Below, piece after piece: positions 16,730 to 24,990 of a DNA stretch of 64,000 nucleotides (its first letter is position 1; each line of letters opens with the position of its first letter). The stretch is from Carnobacterium maltaromaticum DSM 20342. Its GTDB lineage: Bacteria > Bacillota > Bacilli > Lactobacillales > Carnobacteriaceae. The notes under the pieces were generated by a model. It had not been told where the DNA came from and did no database searches. It saw nothing but the letters and a program-made list of their open reading frames with translations. Made by a program: the position numbers and the translations under genes. The stretch covers positions 62,001 through 126,000 of the forward strand of contig NZ_JQMX01000005.1 of the NCBI RefSeq assembly GCF_000744945.1, read 5' to 3'.

Positions 16730-17696
16730 TTTATCCCTCTTTTTCTTGCTTACTTTACTTTAAAGTACCTTAATACGCCTTTAAAAGCAACTCATATATT
16801 AAAATGGACTAAACAATAAAAACAGAGTAATGAAATCTCATCTAACTTCTTAAACTCAAGAAGTTATTCTTTTCTCCCTATATAAAAAAAAGTCATAATA
16901 TTATTAAACTCTTCTATTTCTTTTTCGACACTATTTATCCTACCCTTTTTATTATAAAACGGTAATGCACTCTCAAAATCAAGATATTGAATACCTCCAT
17001 GCCTAATATATTCATTTACTTTAGATACCTTATCTAAACAACATTCATACATATTAGACTGTAACATTTCAACAAACTCTGTCCCATATTCTTTTTCCAT
17101 TTCGTTGAAAGCTTTTTTTGATATTGTATTTAGTTGTAGCAATTTCTCTTTTTTTTCTTCTACCCACTCCATTGCAACATCTAAATTATAACATTTAAGT
17201 TTTGCTAGAACTAATTTATCTATTACAGCAATATTTGTTGAGTCTTTCTTATATAGAAAGCTTAAAACTTTTTCTCTAATGACTGGAGGAAGAAAAGAAA
17301 ATGAATACATAACATCATTTCTTGTGCCAAACTCATAAGCTTCAAAATAATTTATTAGCAAAAAAGCATAAATGTCAAATAATTTATCTGCTGCTTTATC
17401 AAAATCATGTTTAGTTACCTGTGTAGGATTTTGAGTATGTGTGTTATTGTTTCCATAAGCGGTTATAACCTTTAAAGCATCTAATAAATATTCGGAATTA
17501 CTAATCTTAGATAATTGTTCTTTGATTTTTTTATCTCCTAAAGTTAAACGTTTACCAGGAGAGTAATTTAATATTTTTCGAATAACTATTTCTGTATATC
17601 TTCTTATGATACTTTGGATATATACTAATAAAGTAGACAGTATTTTTAATGGTATACTGTTTATAAGTAGACACTAAAACGAAAGGAATGATTCAA

Positions 17697-17978
17697 ATGT
17701 CCAATTACAAAAAATATGATGAAGAATTTAAGAAAAGCCTTGTTAATCTTTACCATGGAGGTAAAACACAAACTTCGTTGTGTAAAGACTATGGCGTTTC
17801 CTTTACAGCGTTATCCCGCTGGGTAAAACAATATTCTGAAGTTCAAATTGAAGATGGTTCTATCCTTACTGCTAAACAGATTAAAGACTTACAGAAGAAA
17901 AATGCTTTATTAGAAGAGGAAAACCTCATCTTAAAAAAAGCGATTGCCATCTTCACGCCACACTCAAACAACGATTAG
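17697..17978 (+). CDS. IS3-family transposase OrfA, copy 1
   Basis: 93 residues from the ATG at 17697 (AAAGGA 9 bases upstream; an ATG nine bases earlier overlaps that site). It has an HTH of the IS3 OrfA type (TSLCKDYGVSFTALSRWVKQ) and a leucine-zipper-like tail (LQKKNALLEEENLILKKA). An A7G run at 17933-17940 in the last codons is a typical slippery site for -1 frameshifting that would produce the OrfAB transposase. Confidence 0.92.
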   Translation: MSNYKKYDEEFKKSLVNLYHGGKTQTSLCKDYGVSFTALSRWVKQYSEVQIEDGSILTAKQIKDLQKKNALLEEENLILKKAIAIFTPHSNND

Positions 17979-18838
17979 ATGCGGTTCATTTATTACGTTT
18001 TGATCATTCTATTGTGCGCCTTTGTAGAGTCTTAAACGTAAATAGAAGTACCTATTATAAACACTTTGACCCAACTCCTGCTCCTAGAACTGTTGAAAAT
18101 CAACAGCTTCGACAAACCATTTTTTCTATCTATATGGATTCTAAAAAACGATTAGGTGCTGCGAAAATAAAAGTTGTTCTTGAGCGTGATTTTGGAATTT
18201 TCATTAGTGTTGGGCGAGTGTACCGATTAATGAAATCAATGGATTTGCCAAAAATGTCTACAGCTAAGCCGAAATTTTTATATGCGAAACCAAAGGTTTC
18301 TTTAGCTTACTCAAATCACTTAAACCAACAATTCAATCCGACTGAACCGAATCGAGTTTGGACGAGCGATATTTCTTACATTCCTGTTAATAAAGGGTTT
18401 GTTTATCTCTGTGTCATTTTAGATTTATTTTCCAGGAAAATTATAGGATGGCGCGTTCGTCCAACTATGGAAGCTTCTTTAGTCCTTGAGACACTTGAAA
18501 CAGCTGTGAATCAAAGAAATCCCAAAGAGCCTGTTCTATTCCATACAGATCGTGGAAGCCAATACTGTGCGACTAGTGTTCGTCAATTTTTAGACACACA
18601 TAACCTCGTTCCATCTTATTCCAAAGCAGCTTACCCATGGGATAATGCCGTAAACGAGTCTTTTTTTAAATATATGAAAAAAGAAGAACTGAACCGCAGA
18701 ACATTTAGAACAATCCAAGAAGTTGAACAATCTTCATTTGAATATATAGAGGGTTTTTACAATTCAAAACGCCCCCATTCAGCAAACAATATGATGACCC
18801 CGAATGAAAAAGAAAAAATCTATTTTGGGTCTATCTAA
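17940..18838 (+). CDS. IS3-family transposase OrfB (DDE integrase core), copy 1
   Basis: The OrfB frame is open from the A7G slippery site and is probably made as an OrfAB fusion; the first ATG-like start in frame is only at about 18014. The catalytic triad is visible in VWTSDISYIP (D), FHTDRGSQY (D) and DNAVNESFFKYMKKEE (E, with the usual K seven residues later). An HTH_21-type segment (KKRLGAAKIKVVLERDFG) precedes the core. It cuts and joins the IS ends. Confidence 0.92.
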
Positions 18839-18993
18839 ATTGTATCTATTTTTGTGTCTACTTTATTGACATCTGTCCACTTATTTTAGTAGTATAGGAA
18901 GTGTTGTTATAATAAATATCACCAATTAACTCACTAATTAATGGTACATATATATCATCCTTATATTTACTCATCATTTATGAAAACCTCACT

Positions 18994-19173
18994 TTTTTAT
19001 TATTCTACTATTTTCATTGACTCTGGCATTAGATTAGTTTCTATTTTTTTTCGTATACCTTTCCCAGTTTCACTGAACTCATCATATAACCAACGTTGCA
19101 ATTCTGGACGTTCCTTTGACTTAAAATAGACCTTATTGCTCGTTACTCAAACTAATTTAAATATTTTTGTCAT
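18994..19173 (-). pseudogene. Broken paralogue of the 60-residue gene at 16387-16569
   Basis: Minus strand from an ATG near 19173: MTKIFKLV, then an in-frame TGA where the intact copy has GGA (Gly9), then a readable remainder with NKVYFKSKERPELQRWLYDE and MPESMKIVE before TAA. One point mutation has silenced it. It lies directly upstream of the split HEPN-like gene, as the intact copy lies directly downstream of it. Confidence 0.7.
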
Positions 19174-19335
19174 CTTATAACAAAATCCATTTCATTTGTT
19201 ACTAGTATTCTATGCAAGGGGTCCTTAATTGAATACTTATTCAATATTAAAATGACCAAAAAAAATGAATAACCATTAATAAATGGTTATTCATCACATA
19301 ATTATTAGAAACAAATAAGAAATAACCCTTATATG

Positions 19336-19364
19336 TTGCATAACTTAGTAAAGTATGCTATAAT
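19336..19364 (+). promoter_or_regulatory. Strong promoter for the small membrane peptide
   Basis: TTGCAT, a 17-base spacer and TATAAT. The predicted start lies near 19370, inside a TAACCCTTA/TAAGGGTT inverted repeat that brackets the promoter and could hold an operator or an early stem-loop. Confidence 0.8.
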
Positions 19365-19412
19365 AAAGAGTAAGGGTTTTTTATCCTTAACTAAAATTGA
19401 AAGGAGACACAC

Positions 19413-19451
19413 ATGTCATATTTTGAAAGGAGACCAATATGTCGTATTTAG
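19413..19451 (+). CDS. 12-residue leader peptide preceding the membrane peptide
   Basis: ATGTCATATTTT follows GAAAGGAGACACAC; the frame reads MSYFERRPICRI and stops at TAG inside the next gene. The next gene begins with nearly the same module (GAAAGGAGACCAAT ATGTCGTATTTA), so the ribosome binding site and the first codons are duplicated in tandem. Translation of this leader may set access to the second start. Confidence 0.45.
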   Translation: MSYFERRPICRI

Positions 19452-19609
19452 AAAAGAATTATTTTGAAATATTTGGATTGATTATCTCATTAAGTCCATA
19501 TATAGCTTTCGCACCTTTAAGTGCTGTAATTATCTTTGTACTAATTGTACTAGGTCATTACTTAATATCAACATCGAACGGCAATTCGAATGGTGATAGT
19601 AACAACTAA
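19439..19609 (+). CDS. 56-residue hydrophobic membrane peptide
   Basis: ATG with AAAGGAGA upstream. The product starts MSYLEKNYFEIFGLI, has two hydrophobic stretches (about 11-27 and 28-43, PLSAVIIFVLIVLGHYLI) and ends in a short Asn/Ser/Gly tail. It could be a small membrane toxin, a holin-like or a bacteriocin-like peptide; none is proven, and no leader cleavage motif is present. A long terminator-like stem at 19687-19741 and another hairpin at 19768-19798 follow. Confidence 0.55.
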   Translation: MSYLEKNYFEIFGLIISLSPYIAFAPLSAVIIFVLIVLGHYLISTSNGNSNGDSNN

Positions 19610-19686
19610 ATCAAACGTCTTAACTAAGAATACACCGAATATAATGTTTTGTCAACATTTTTTGTAAATAAAATTGACAAATTTGA

Positions 19687-19741
19687 GAACCGCAGTACAT
19701 ATGATCTATTTTTTGCTCTTTCTTATGTATAGCTATGCGGT
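19687..19741 (+). terminator. Terminator-like stem after the membrane peptide gene
   Basis: AACCGCA pairs with TGCGGTT and an inner TACATA with TATGTA, followed by a T-rich run. It lies about 80 bases after the peptide stop. Confidence 0.55.
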
Positions 19742-19767
19742 TTTCAATCTATTATATTTGAAGTCTT

Positions 19768-19798
19768 ACATCGTAAACGTTAGTAAGGTTTACGATGT
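19768..19798 (+). promoter_or_regulatory. Hairpin or operator before the acetyltransferase gene
   Basis: ACATCGTAAAC and GTTTACGATGT form a perfect 11-bp inverted repeat with a 9-base spacer, 62 bases before the GNAT start codon. There is no T-run, so an operator or leader stem-loop is more likely than a terminator. Confidence 0.5.
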
Positions 19799-19860
19799 GA
19801 AGATTTTATTTTCATTCTCACCATCTATCTACTATAAACAATTTGAAATGAGGAATAACA

Positions 19861-20304
19861 ATGATAAAAATAAACATTGATTTAAAAAGTGAAATTGAAT
19901 CCTGGGGGGTTCCTGCCATTTGGGAAAAATTAAAACTTAGACACGAGTTTTACAACGATTATAATACGGAAACTAGCCAACATTTTTTTATTATTGATAG
20001 TGCAGATAATGAAATATTTGAGTTTTGTTTTTCTGTAGCGACAACTGAAAATGGATCGATATATATAGAATTAGATCAAATAACCGTTAATCCAAAAGAT
20101 AGAAGACAAGGTATCGGAAAATTTTATTTGACTCGATTAAAAGAGTTTTGTAAAAAAAATTCTATCTCTGAGATTCGACTGACACTATGTACCACTGGTG
20201 AAAATATCTCATATGAGAATGCGTATACTGACAAGAATGAGCTAGAAAACTATTATAGGAGAATACTAGAAGATAAGACTATACATCTTACTACAAGACA
20301 CTAA
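19861..20304 (+). CDS. GNAT-family N-acetyltransferase
   Basis: 147 residues. The acetyl-CoA-binding motif A is visible as IYIELDQITVNPKDRRQGIGKFYLTRLKEF (two parts, about 64-93) with the RRQGIG pyrophosphate loop, followed by the strand SEIRLTLCT. GNAT enzymes acetylate amines on small molecules or proteins; the acceptor is unknown. The ATG has AATGAGGAATAACA upstream, a modest site. It stands alone between two stem-loops. Confidence 0.8.
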   Translation: MIKINIDLKSEIESWGVPAIWEKLKLRHEFYNDYNTETSQHFFIIDSADNEIFEFCFSVATTENGSIYIELDQITVNPKDRRQGIGKFYLTRLKEFCKKNSISEIRLTLCTTGENISYENAYTDKNELENYYRRILEDKTIHLTTRH

Positions 20305-20312
20305 TTTATTTA

Positions 20313-20348
20313 AATGGTGTAGGTAGCCATATTTCTTCCTACACCATT
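20313..20348. terminator. Bidirectional terminator after the GNAT gene
   Basis: AATGGTGTAGG and CCTACACCATT form an 11-bp stem with a 14-base loop. It lies between the convergent GNAT gene and the DNA polymerase operon. Confidence 0.8.
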
Positions 20349-20360
20349 ATATATATATTG

Positions 20361-20567
20361 TTAAAAAGACAAAAAATTTTCCCAATCTGCAAATATTGGA
20401 GTTGAATAATCAAATTTTTCTCCTTCAGTTAATAACTGAAGATAAAATGTTAAACGATTGCTTCCTATTTCGAGATACTCACATTCTCCTAATCCCTGCA
20501 AGGATTCTTGTAAGTCGTTTAACGTCATTTCCCCTGATTCATACGCTAGAATATCATTCATTTTCAT
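20361..20567 (-). CDS. 68-residue acidic hypothetical protein
   Basis: Starts inside the last codons of the Y-family polymerase (overlap 14 bases) and so is translationally coupled to it. The protein is acidic and ends SFADWENFLSF-like aromatic residues (FADWENFL). It resembles the small YolD-position partner genes found next to UvrX/UmuC polymerases in Firmicutes by location and size, but I cannot see a YolD signature. Function unknown. Confidence 0.55.
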   Translation of the reverse strand: MKMNDILAYESGEMTLNDLQESLQGLGECEYLEIGSNRLTFYLQLLTEGEKFDYSTPIFADWENFLSF

Positions 20568-21873
20568 CTATGCCTGCAATAGCTTTAGTACGTCCACTAG
20601 CATGACCACCGACTAACGAACTACGCTTAATTGCTGTTGCTCCTTCTATTAAACTGCTTGCGTGGACAATTGATGAAAAACCATATTTCCCTCTTACTCT
20701 ATCAACAATATCATCAATTACAAGCTCATTTAACTGGCTTTCAGGCTCTTTAAACAGATTCAATTGTACAGCTAAATCAACTTTTAATTTTGAACACGAA
20801 ACCCCTAAATGGCGCACTGGTGACCCTGTGTAATACTTGTTGAAAATAAATAAGCAGTGCTTTGCTATCTCCTTCGTATTGTTAGTAAATGGAATTTTCA
20901 TTTGTCTGTTAAAGCCTTTTTCAGTTTGATTCATTGAATAACCGACCATCAATGACACACAACCACTTTGGCAATCGTGCTTCCTTAAACGACTTGCGAC
21001 CTGCTCGGCTATTTCTTTTATAACGACTTCTATTTCTTCTTTTATATAATAATCCTTTGTAAGGACTTGTGAGTTTCCGTATGATTTTTCAAGCGTCATG
21101 TGCTTTTTTGTAATGTCGCTTCTGTCTAAGCCCCAGCTATGTGCATATAATTGTTCTCCAAGTACGCCGAATTTGTTCTTTAGCCTCATTACATCAGCAT
21201 TGGCTAATTCTCTTACAGAGCGTATTCCCATCAATTTTAGCTTATTTGCTGTTTTAGAACCAATCCCCCAAAAATTGGTGAGCGGATCAATACTCCAAAC
21301 CTTTTCTTGAACGTCTTCATAACGCCATTCAGCTTTAAAATCTTTGGCGTTTTTGGCTTCATTATCCAGGGCTAGTTTTGCTAAAAGTAAATTGTCCCCT
21401 ATCCCAACCGTCACATATAAACCAAGACTATGGTATATATCTTTTTGGATTTTACGAGCGATTTCGTAAGCGCTAGAGTGAAATAATTTTTTGACTGGTG
21501 ACACTCTTATAAAGGCTTCATCGATAGAGTAGACTAAAATATCATCCTCTATAGCGTACTTCCTGAATATATTAAGTATCTCTTTGTTTTTCTCTATATA
21601 AAGGGACATTCTTGGAGGTACTATTATGAGGTCTTTGTGTTCGGGTAAATCATATTTACGCATAACGTTTGAGATTCCTAGACGTTTTTTCGACGCAGGC
21701 GACGCTGCTAGGACTAAACCGCCTGCATTTTCAGCGTTTGACATTACCACCAACATGGCTTTTAAAGGGTTTAATCCACGCTCTACACATTCAACTGAAG
21801 CGTAAAAACTCTTAACATCAACACATAAAATATCATCTTTTGGCTCAATAAAATAATCCATTTCTAGCCCCAT
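20554..21873 (-). CDS. Y-family DNA polymerase, UvrX/UmuC type
   Basis: A translesion polymerase of about 439 residues. It has the palm motif LCVDVKSFYASVECVERG near the N-terminus, VYSIDEAFI (the second acidic pair) at about 130, and FWGIGSKTANKLKLMGI, the helix-hairpin-helix thumb. I place the start at the ATG at 21873 (AAAGGG upstream) because an earlier ATG at 21906 overlaps the -10 box and would lie before the transcription start. An SOS box sits in the promoter spacer, so LexA controls the gene. Plasmid-borne UvrX polymerases raise survival and mutation after DNA damage and mating stress. Confidence 0.93.
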   Translation of the reverse strand: MGLEMDYFIEPKDDILCVDVKSFYASVECVERGLNPLKAMLVVMSNAENAGGLVLAASPASKKRLGISNVMRKYDLPEHKDLIIVPPRMSLYIEKNKEILNIFRKYAIEDDILVYSIDEAFIRVSPVKKLFHSSAYEIARKIQKDIYHSLGLYVTVGIGDNLLLAKLALDNEAKNAKDFKAEWRYEDVQEKVWSIDPLTNFWGIGSKTANKLKLMGIRSVRELANADVMRLKNKFGVLGEQLYAHSWGLDRSDITKKHMTLEKSYGNSQVLTKDYYIKEEIEVVIKEIAEQVASRLRKHDCQSGCVSLMVGYSMNQTEKGFNRQMKIPFTNNTKEIAKHCLFIFNKYYTGSPVRHLGVSCSKLKVDLAVQLNLFKEPESQLNELVIDDIVDRVRGKYGFSSIVHASSLIEGATAIKRSSLVGGHASGRTKAIAGIDENE

Positions 21874-21904
21874 TTTGTTCAATCCCTTTCTACTGTTTTT
21901 ACTC

Positions 21905-21933
21905 ATTATACGAACTTATGTTCGCGTTGTAAA
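21905..21933 (-). promoter_or_regulatory. SOS promoter: LexA box between TTTACA and TATAAT
   Basis: On the minus strand TTTACA (21928-21933), a 17-base spacer and TATAAT (21905-21910). The spacer contains CGAACATAAGTTCG (21911-21924), which matches the Gram-positive LexA/DinR operator CGAAC-N4-GTTCG exactly. Confidence 0.93.
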
Positions 21934-21960
21934 GTGAATAGTACCAACAAAAGATAAAAA

Positions 21961-21984
21961 AAAGAACTCTAATATGAGTTCTTT
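21961..21984 (-). terminator. Terminator of the 93-residue gene
   Basis: AAAGAACTC/GAGTTCTTT stem of 9 bp, loop 6, followed on the minus strand by a T-rich tail. Confidence 0.75.
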
Positions 21985-22101
21985 TCTCTTCTGATTAACT
22001 ACCAGCAATTTAATCATTTCATAATAATAAAATAACGATTAAATATAAATTGACACTAATTGGTTTAGATTACCTGCGCTAACTATTATCGTTCTTGTTA
22101 A

Positions 22102-22383
22102 TTAATTCTGATTAACAAGTAATTGTAAAATTTCTTGTTGTTCTTTTTTTGATAGTTTTTGATAAGCATACACAATTTCGTTCCCTTGTTCTTTACGAAA
22201 TGGAAAGTAACATAGATTAACCAAACTCTTAACAGCTAAAAAATAGTCTCCTGACTCACTTAAAGATTCATTTATATAATCATAGACAAGCTTTTGATTT
22301 TCGTTAAGCTTAATTGGCTGACAAAATAAATCAATTTGTTCCACTAACTTTCTTTTTTTTGTATCTAAAATCCCATTTTTCAT
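22102..22383 (-). CDS. 93-residue hypothetical protein
   Basis: ATG with GAAGGAGG upstream. The protein is charged and helical (YDYINESLSESGDYFLAVKS; KLSKKEQQEILQLLVNQN at the end) with no membrane segment. I do not recognise the family. It lies 32 bases downstream of the nuclease lipoprotein gene and is probably co-transcribed with it. Confidence 0.55.
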   Translation of the reverse strand: MKNGILDTKKRKLVEQIDLFCQPIKLNENQKLVYDYINESLSESGDYFLAVKSLVNLCYFPFRKEQGNEIVYAYQKLSKKEQQEILQLLVNQN

Positions 22384-22415
22384 TTAATTAATCCTCCTTC
22401 AGTGAGCTAATCATT

Positions 22416-23033
22416 TTATTCTTGAAATCCATGTTTATTGACATAATTATCAATTGACCAAATGCCAATTTTTAAGTCCTTTGCCATTTGCTCGTATTCT
22501 TTTACTTCTACTAACTTCGTGTCATTAGGACTATTTACATATGCAATACGAGCAAGTCCTTCAGACGTGAGAATATTTTGAATTAACACATTGTCCACGT
22601 ATACATAGCACAAAGCTCGATCATACCTATCCGTCTTGTCACCTTTATCAAACTCAATTTCTATGTTAGCTGCCTTCATTAAAAGTTCGTCAGTACGTTC
22701 ACTAGCTTCTTTTCCAAACTTTTGCGGTGTCACTCCAGCTTTGACAGTTTCAGGTGTATCAATTAATAGAAATCTCGTTTTAAACTCGAAACCATTTAAC
22801 TCAAATCTAGCTGTATCTCCATCTATTTTCTTTGAATAAGTTACTTGAATTCTTTTATTTTTTGGTAACACTGAAAAATTTCTACCAGTAAAGTTACTTG
22901 AATTTACTTTGTTTTCTTTATCTTGTTTATTTATACTCTCACTTAAATTTATTCTATTTTCAAACAGTTCCATTTCTGAACAACCCGATAATAAGGTTAA
23001 ACAAAAAGCTACTACTATTAGTTTAATTTTCAA
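22416..23033 (-). CDS. Staphylococcal-nuclease-like (SNase) lipoprotein
   Basis: 205 residues. A lipoprotein signal peptide ends LTLLSGCSE, with the lipobox cysteine near residue 18, so the enzyme should be anchored on the outer face of the membrane. The SNase fold is seen in DGDTARFELNG, TRFLLIDTPE (metal and substrate residues) and KTDRYDRALCYVYVD. The start is TTG with GGAGGG 7 bases upstream. Related secreted nucleases (YncB, YhcR) degrade external DNA. On a conjugative plasmid it could clear DNA around cells or feed nucleotide use; neither is shown. Confidence 0.88.
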   Translation of the reverse strand: MKIKLIVVAFCLTLLSGCSEMELFENRINLSESINKQDKENKVNSSNFTGRNFSVLPKNKRIQVTYSKKIDGDTARFELNGFEFKTRFLLIDTPETVKAGVTPQKFGKEASERTDELLMKAANIEIEFDKGDKTDRYDRALCYVYVDNVLIQNILTSEGLARIAYVNSPNDTKLVEVKEYEQMAKDLKIGIWSIDNYVNKHGFQE

Positions 23034-23072
23034 TGATTTCCCTCCGTAATTGTGTTTTTCTTATAATAATTA

Positions 23073-23100
23073 TGTGGGTTTATATAAAATCAAACCCACA
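23073..23100 (-). terminator. Stem-loop after the cytosine methyltransferase gene
   Basis: TGTGGGTTT and AAACCCACA form a 9-bp stem with a 10-base loop directly after the stop codon at 23109. The T-run is weak. Confidence 0.6.
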
Positions 23101-23108
23101 TTTGAATA

Positions 23109-23966
23109 CTAACTGAAGTAACGAATAATTTGATCCCCAATCCATTCACCCATAATTGGTGGAACAGCATTTCCAATTTGTTTAATCGCATCATTATCTG
23201 TGCCAAAAAACTTAAAGGAATCAGGAAAACTCTGTAACCGCTGGTACTCTAGCCTTGTGTAAGGTCGGATTCTTTTTCCATCATCTACAAGTCTTGTTGA
23301 TTTATCTTTAGAATAATGAGCGACACACGTTGGTGCAATCCCATCTAATTTGGTGATAATTGGTTTATCTCGATATTTTCCATCTATACGAAATTGAACG
23401 TAATCAGGTATGTGAACATTTGGATCTTGTTCTAGAATATCACCTACAACCATTTGAGTTGTAAACATTGGATACTCAAGGTTATCAAAAGGCTTTTTAC
23501 TACCAATAACAATCAACCTTTTCCGTTCTTGGGGAAGCCACCAACTGGCATTAACAGGACACTCAACCCTAACATAATAATTAGGCAACTTGGTTAGACA
23601 CTCCATAACAACTTGAAATTTACGCATCCCTGGAACGTTCTCTACTACATACATTTCAGGTTGATCTATAGCAACATGTCTAAAGAAATGTAAAAATAAA
23701 TCATCACCATTTCTTGTACCACTAATGTCTGCTACCGTTGAATACTTTGTGCATGGAAAGGTTCCTACATAAACATCTGCTTTGGGTTGACCCAATACTG
23801 TTATTTTCGTAATATCACATTCATTTATTTTGTGTTTGAAATTCATTCTCATTGTTTCGCAAGCCTTCTTATCAATTTCGAATGATTCAACAACATCTAT
23901 TCCTGAATTCAATAATCCTAAATCCATACCACCAGCTCCAGAAAAATAAGATTTTGCAGTTATCAT
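23109..23966 (-). CDS. Orphan C5-cytosine DNA methyltransferase
   Basis: 285 residues with the C5-methylase motifs in order: FSGAGGMDLGL (I, SAM binding), GTFPCTKYS (IV, catalytic Cys in PC, about residue 92), VVENVPGM (VI), LPQERKRLIVIG (VIII) and GNAVPPIMGEWIG (X). The target-recognition region between VIII and X is short. The ATG has GAGGAGT upstream. No restriction endonuclease is adjacent, so it is an orphan enzyme, most likely protecting the plasmid from host restriction on entry. The recognition sequence cannot be read from the protein. Confidence 0.93.
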   Translation of the reverse strand: MITAKSYFSGAGGMDLGLLNSGIDVVESFEIDKKACETMRMNFKHKINECDITKITVLGQPKADVYVGTFPCTKYSTVADISGTRNGDDLFLHFFRHVAIDQPEMYVVENVPGMRKFQVVMECLTKLPNYYVRVECPVNASWWLPQERKRLIVIGSKKPFDNLEYPMFTTQMVVGDILEQDPNVHIPDYVQFRIDGKYRDKPIITKLDGIAPTCVAHYSKDKSTRLVDDGKRIRPYTRLEYQRLQSFPDSFKFFGTDNDAIKQIGNAVPPIMGEWIGDQIIRYFS

Positions 23967-24008
23967 TTATACTCCTCTTTTCTTATATTTTATCTTAGGT
24001 TAACTACC

Positions 24009-24821
24009 TTACCGATTTTCGAGTATTTCTAATATACTAATCTGCCCTGGTGGTTCGAAATTACACCATATTACCTCTTCTGCTTTTTTCTTCTTCAAAT
24101 TAGTTATTCCAACACTAACCTCGTGTTTAACCATATACCAACCTTCCAAGTATTTCTGGTAAATATCGCTATCGTAGCCACTTAGTATTACATAACCCTT
24201 ATGGTCGTTTAACACTTCCAAGAGTTCAATATGTTGATCTACAGAATATTCATTTATATATTGCTTTGACGTCCTTGTTTTACTCAAATATGGCGGGTCT
24301 GCATATATAAGAACATCTTTACTATTATTTTCCTGTATTAGATCCAGGGCATCTTTACATTCTATTTGTGCATCTTTTAAACGTCTTGAAGCTTCTATAA
24401 TTCTATTTGGGACATCGTTCCATTCAAATGTATTATAGGGTCCCTTCCACGATACATTCCGTTTAAAACTATTTCTTGTAATCATGCCACCGATAGAAAA
24501 CCAACACCGAACCAGCATGCGACGTGCATCTTCCAAGTCATTAGAACTAATTTCAATAGCATTCTCAAACTCTTTTCTAGAATATAAAGTAAAATCGCAT
24601 AGCTTTGCTAATTCTTCAGGGTAAAGCCTAATCTGTTCATACATGTTAACTAGACGGCCATCTATGTCTTTAATTGTTTCTAAAACACATTTATCTTTAT
24701 TCATAAATATAGCTAGGCTTCCACCATAAGGCTCTAGATAAGCCTTATGTGCTGGCATTAAATCAATAATTTTTTGCGCCATCGACCATTTACTACCAGC
24801 GTAATTTAATAATCGTTTCAT
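24009..24821 (-). CDS. Orphan N6-adenine DNA methyltransferase (D12/Dam class)
   Basis: 270 residues: NYAGSKWSMAQKIIDLMP (SAM-binding motif I, FxGxG-like) at the start, YLEPYGGSLAIF, and the catalytic DPPY motif in LIYADPPYLSKTR at about 171. It is of D12 class, the MboIA/Dam group that commonly methylates GATC or similar sites. The ATG has TAGGAGGG upstream. It lies 42 bases before the C5 methylase in the same operon, giving the plasmid two different base modifications and no endonuclease. Confidence 0.92.
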   Translation of the reverse strand: MKRLLNYAGSKWSMAQKIIDLMPAHKAYLEPYGGSLAIFMNKDKCVLETIKDIDGRLVNMYEQIRLYPEELAKLCDFTLYSRKEFENAIEISSNDLEDARRMLVRCWFSIGGMITRNSFKRNVSWKGPYNTFEWNDVPNRIIEASRRLKDAQIECKDALDLIQENNSKDVLIYADPPYLSKTRTSKQYINEYSVDQHIELLEVLNDHKGYVILSGYDSDIYQKYLEGWYMVKHEVSVGITNLKKKKAEEVIWCNFEPPGQISILEILENR

Positions 24822-24867
24822 ACTTTCCCTCCTAAATTGTCTAACATATTGTAGTTACTCTTTATTT

Positions 24868-24954
24868 TTAAAGTCCCTCTTTATCCTTATTTTTTAGGTC
24901 CTTTGCTGAAACTTTTGCTAATTTTAGAATTTCAATGATTTCTGTCAAGCTCAT
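24868..24954 (-). CDS. 28-residue peptide gene
   Basis: ATG with AGGAGGG 7 bases upstream. The product starts MSLTEIIEILKLAKV and is lysine-rich and amphipathic. It is in line with the operon between the small membrane protein and the adenine methylase. It may be a functional micro-protein or a coupling leader. Confidence 0.45.
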   Translation of the reverse strand: MSLTEIIEILKLAKVSAKDLKNKDKEGL

Positions 24955-24990
24955 AAAATACCCTCCTAATATCTAATCCTTTTACCTTCT

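Larger units (their letters stand above)
17615..18879 (+). mobile_element. IS3-family insertion sequence, copy 1 (1265 bp)
   Basis: Ends are TGGATATATACT... and ...GATGTCTGTCCA-type imperfect inverted repeats: 25 terminal bases match the other end well, ending in a shared AATAAAGTAGACA block. A 3-base direct repeat CTT lies at 17612-17614 and 18880-18882. It carries orfA and orfB in a -1 relation. A second copy of the same length and apparently identical sequence is at 36279-37543. Confidence 0.93.
16864..18977 (-). pseudogene. HEPN/DUF4145-like gene split by the first IS3-family copy
   Basis: The 5' part is 18880-18977 (two tandem ATGs, GAGG upstream, product MMSKYKDDIYVPLISEL...), and the 3' part is 16864-17614. 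When the IS (17615-18879) and one copy of the 3-base target duplication are removed, the two parts join in frame to give about 281 residues. The rejoined protein has RRYTEIVIRKIL, then ITAYGNNNTHTQNP, then FDIYAFLLINYF, the arrangement of DUF4145/HEPN-like proteins (a helix, an R/GN-x-H turn and a membrane-like helix). Such domains occur in RNA-cleaving toxins and defence proteins. The gene must now be inactive unless translation restarts within the 3' part. Confidence 0.75.

Noticed and set aside
18880-18993. An intact small gene between the IS and the broken paralogue
   Set aside because: The frame is the 5' end of the HEPN-like gene and continues on the other side of the IS.
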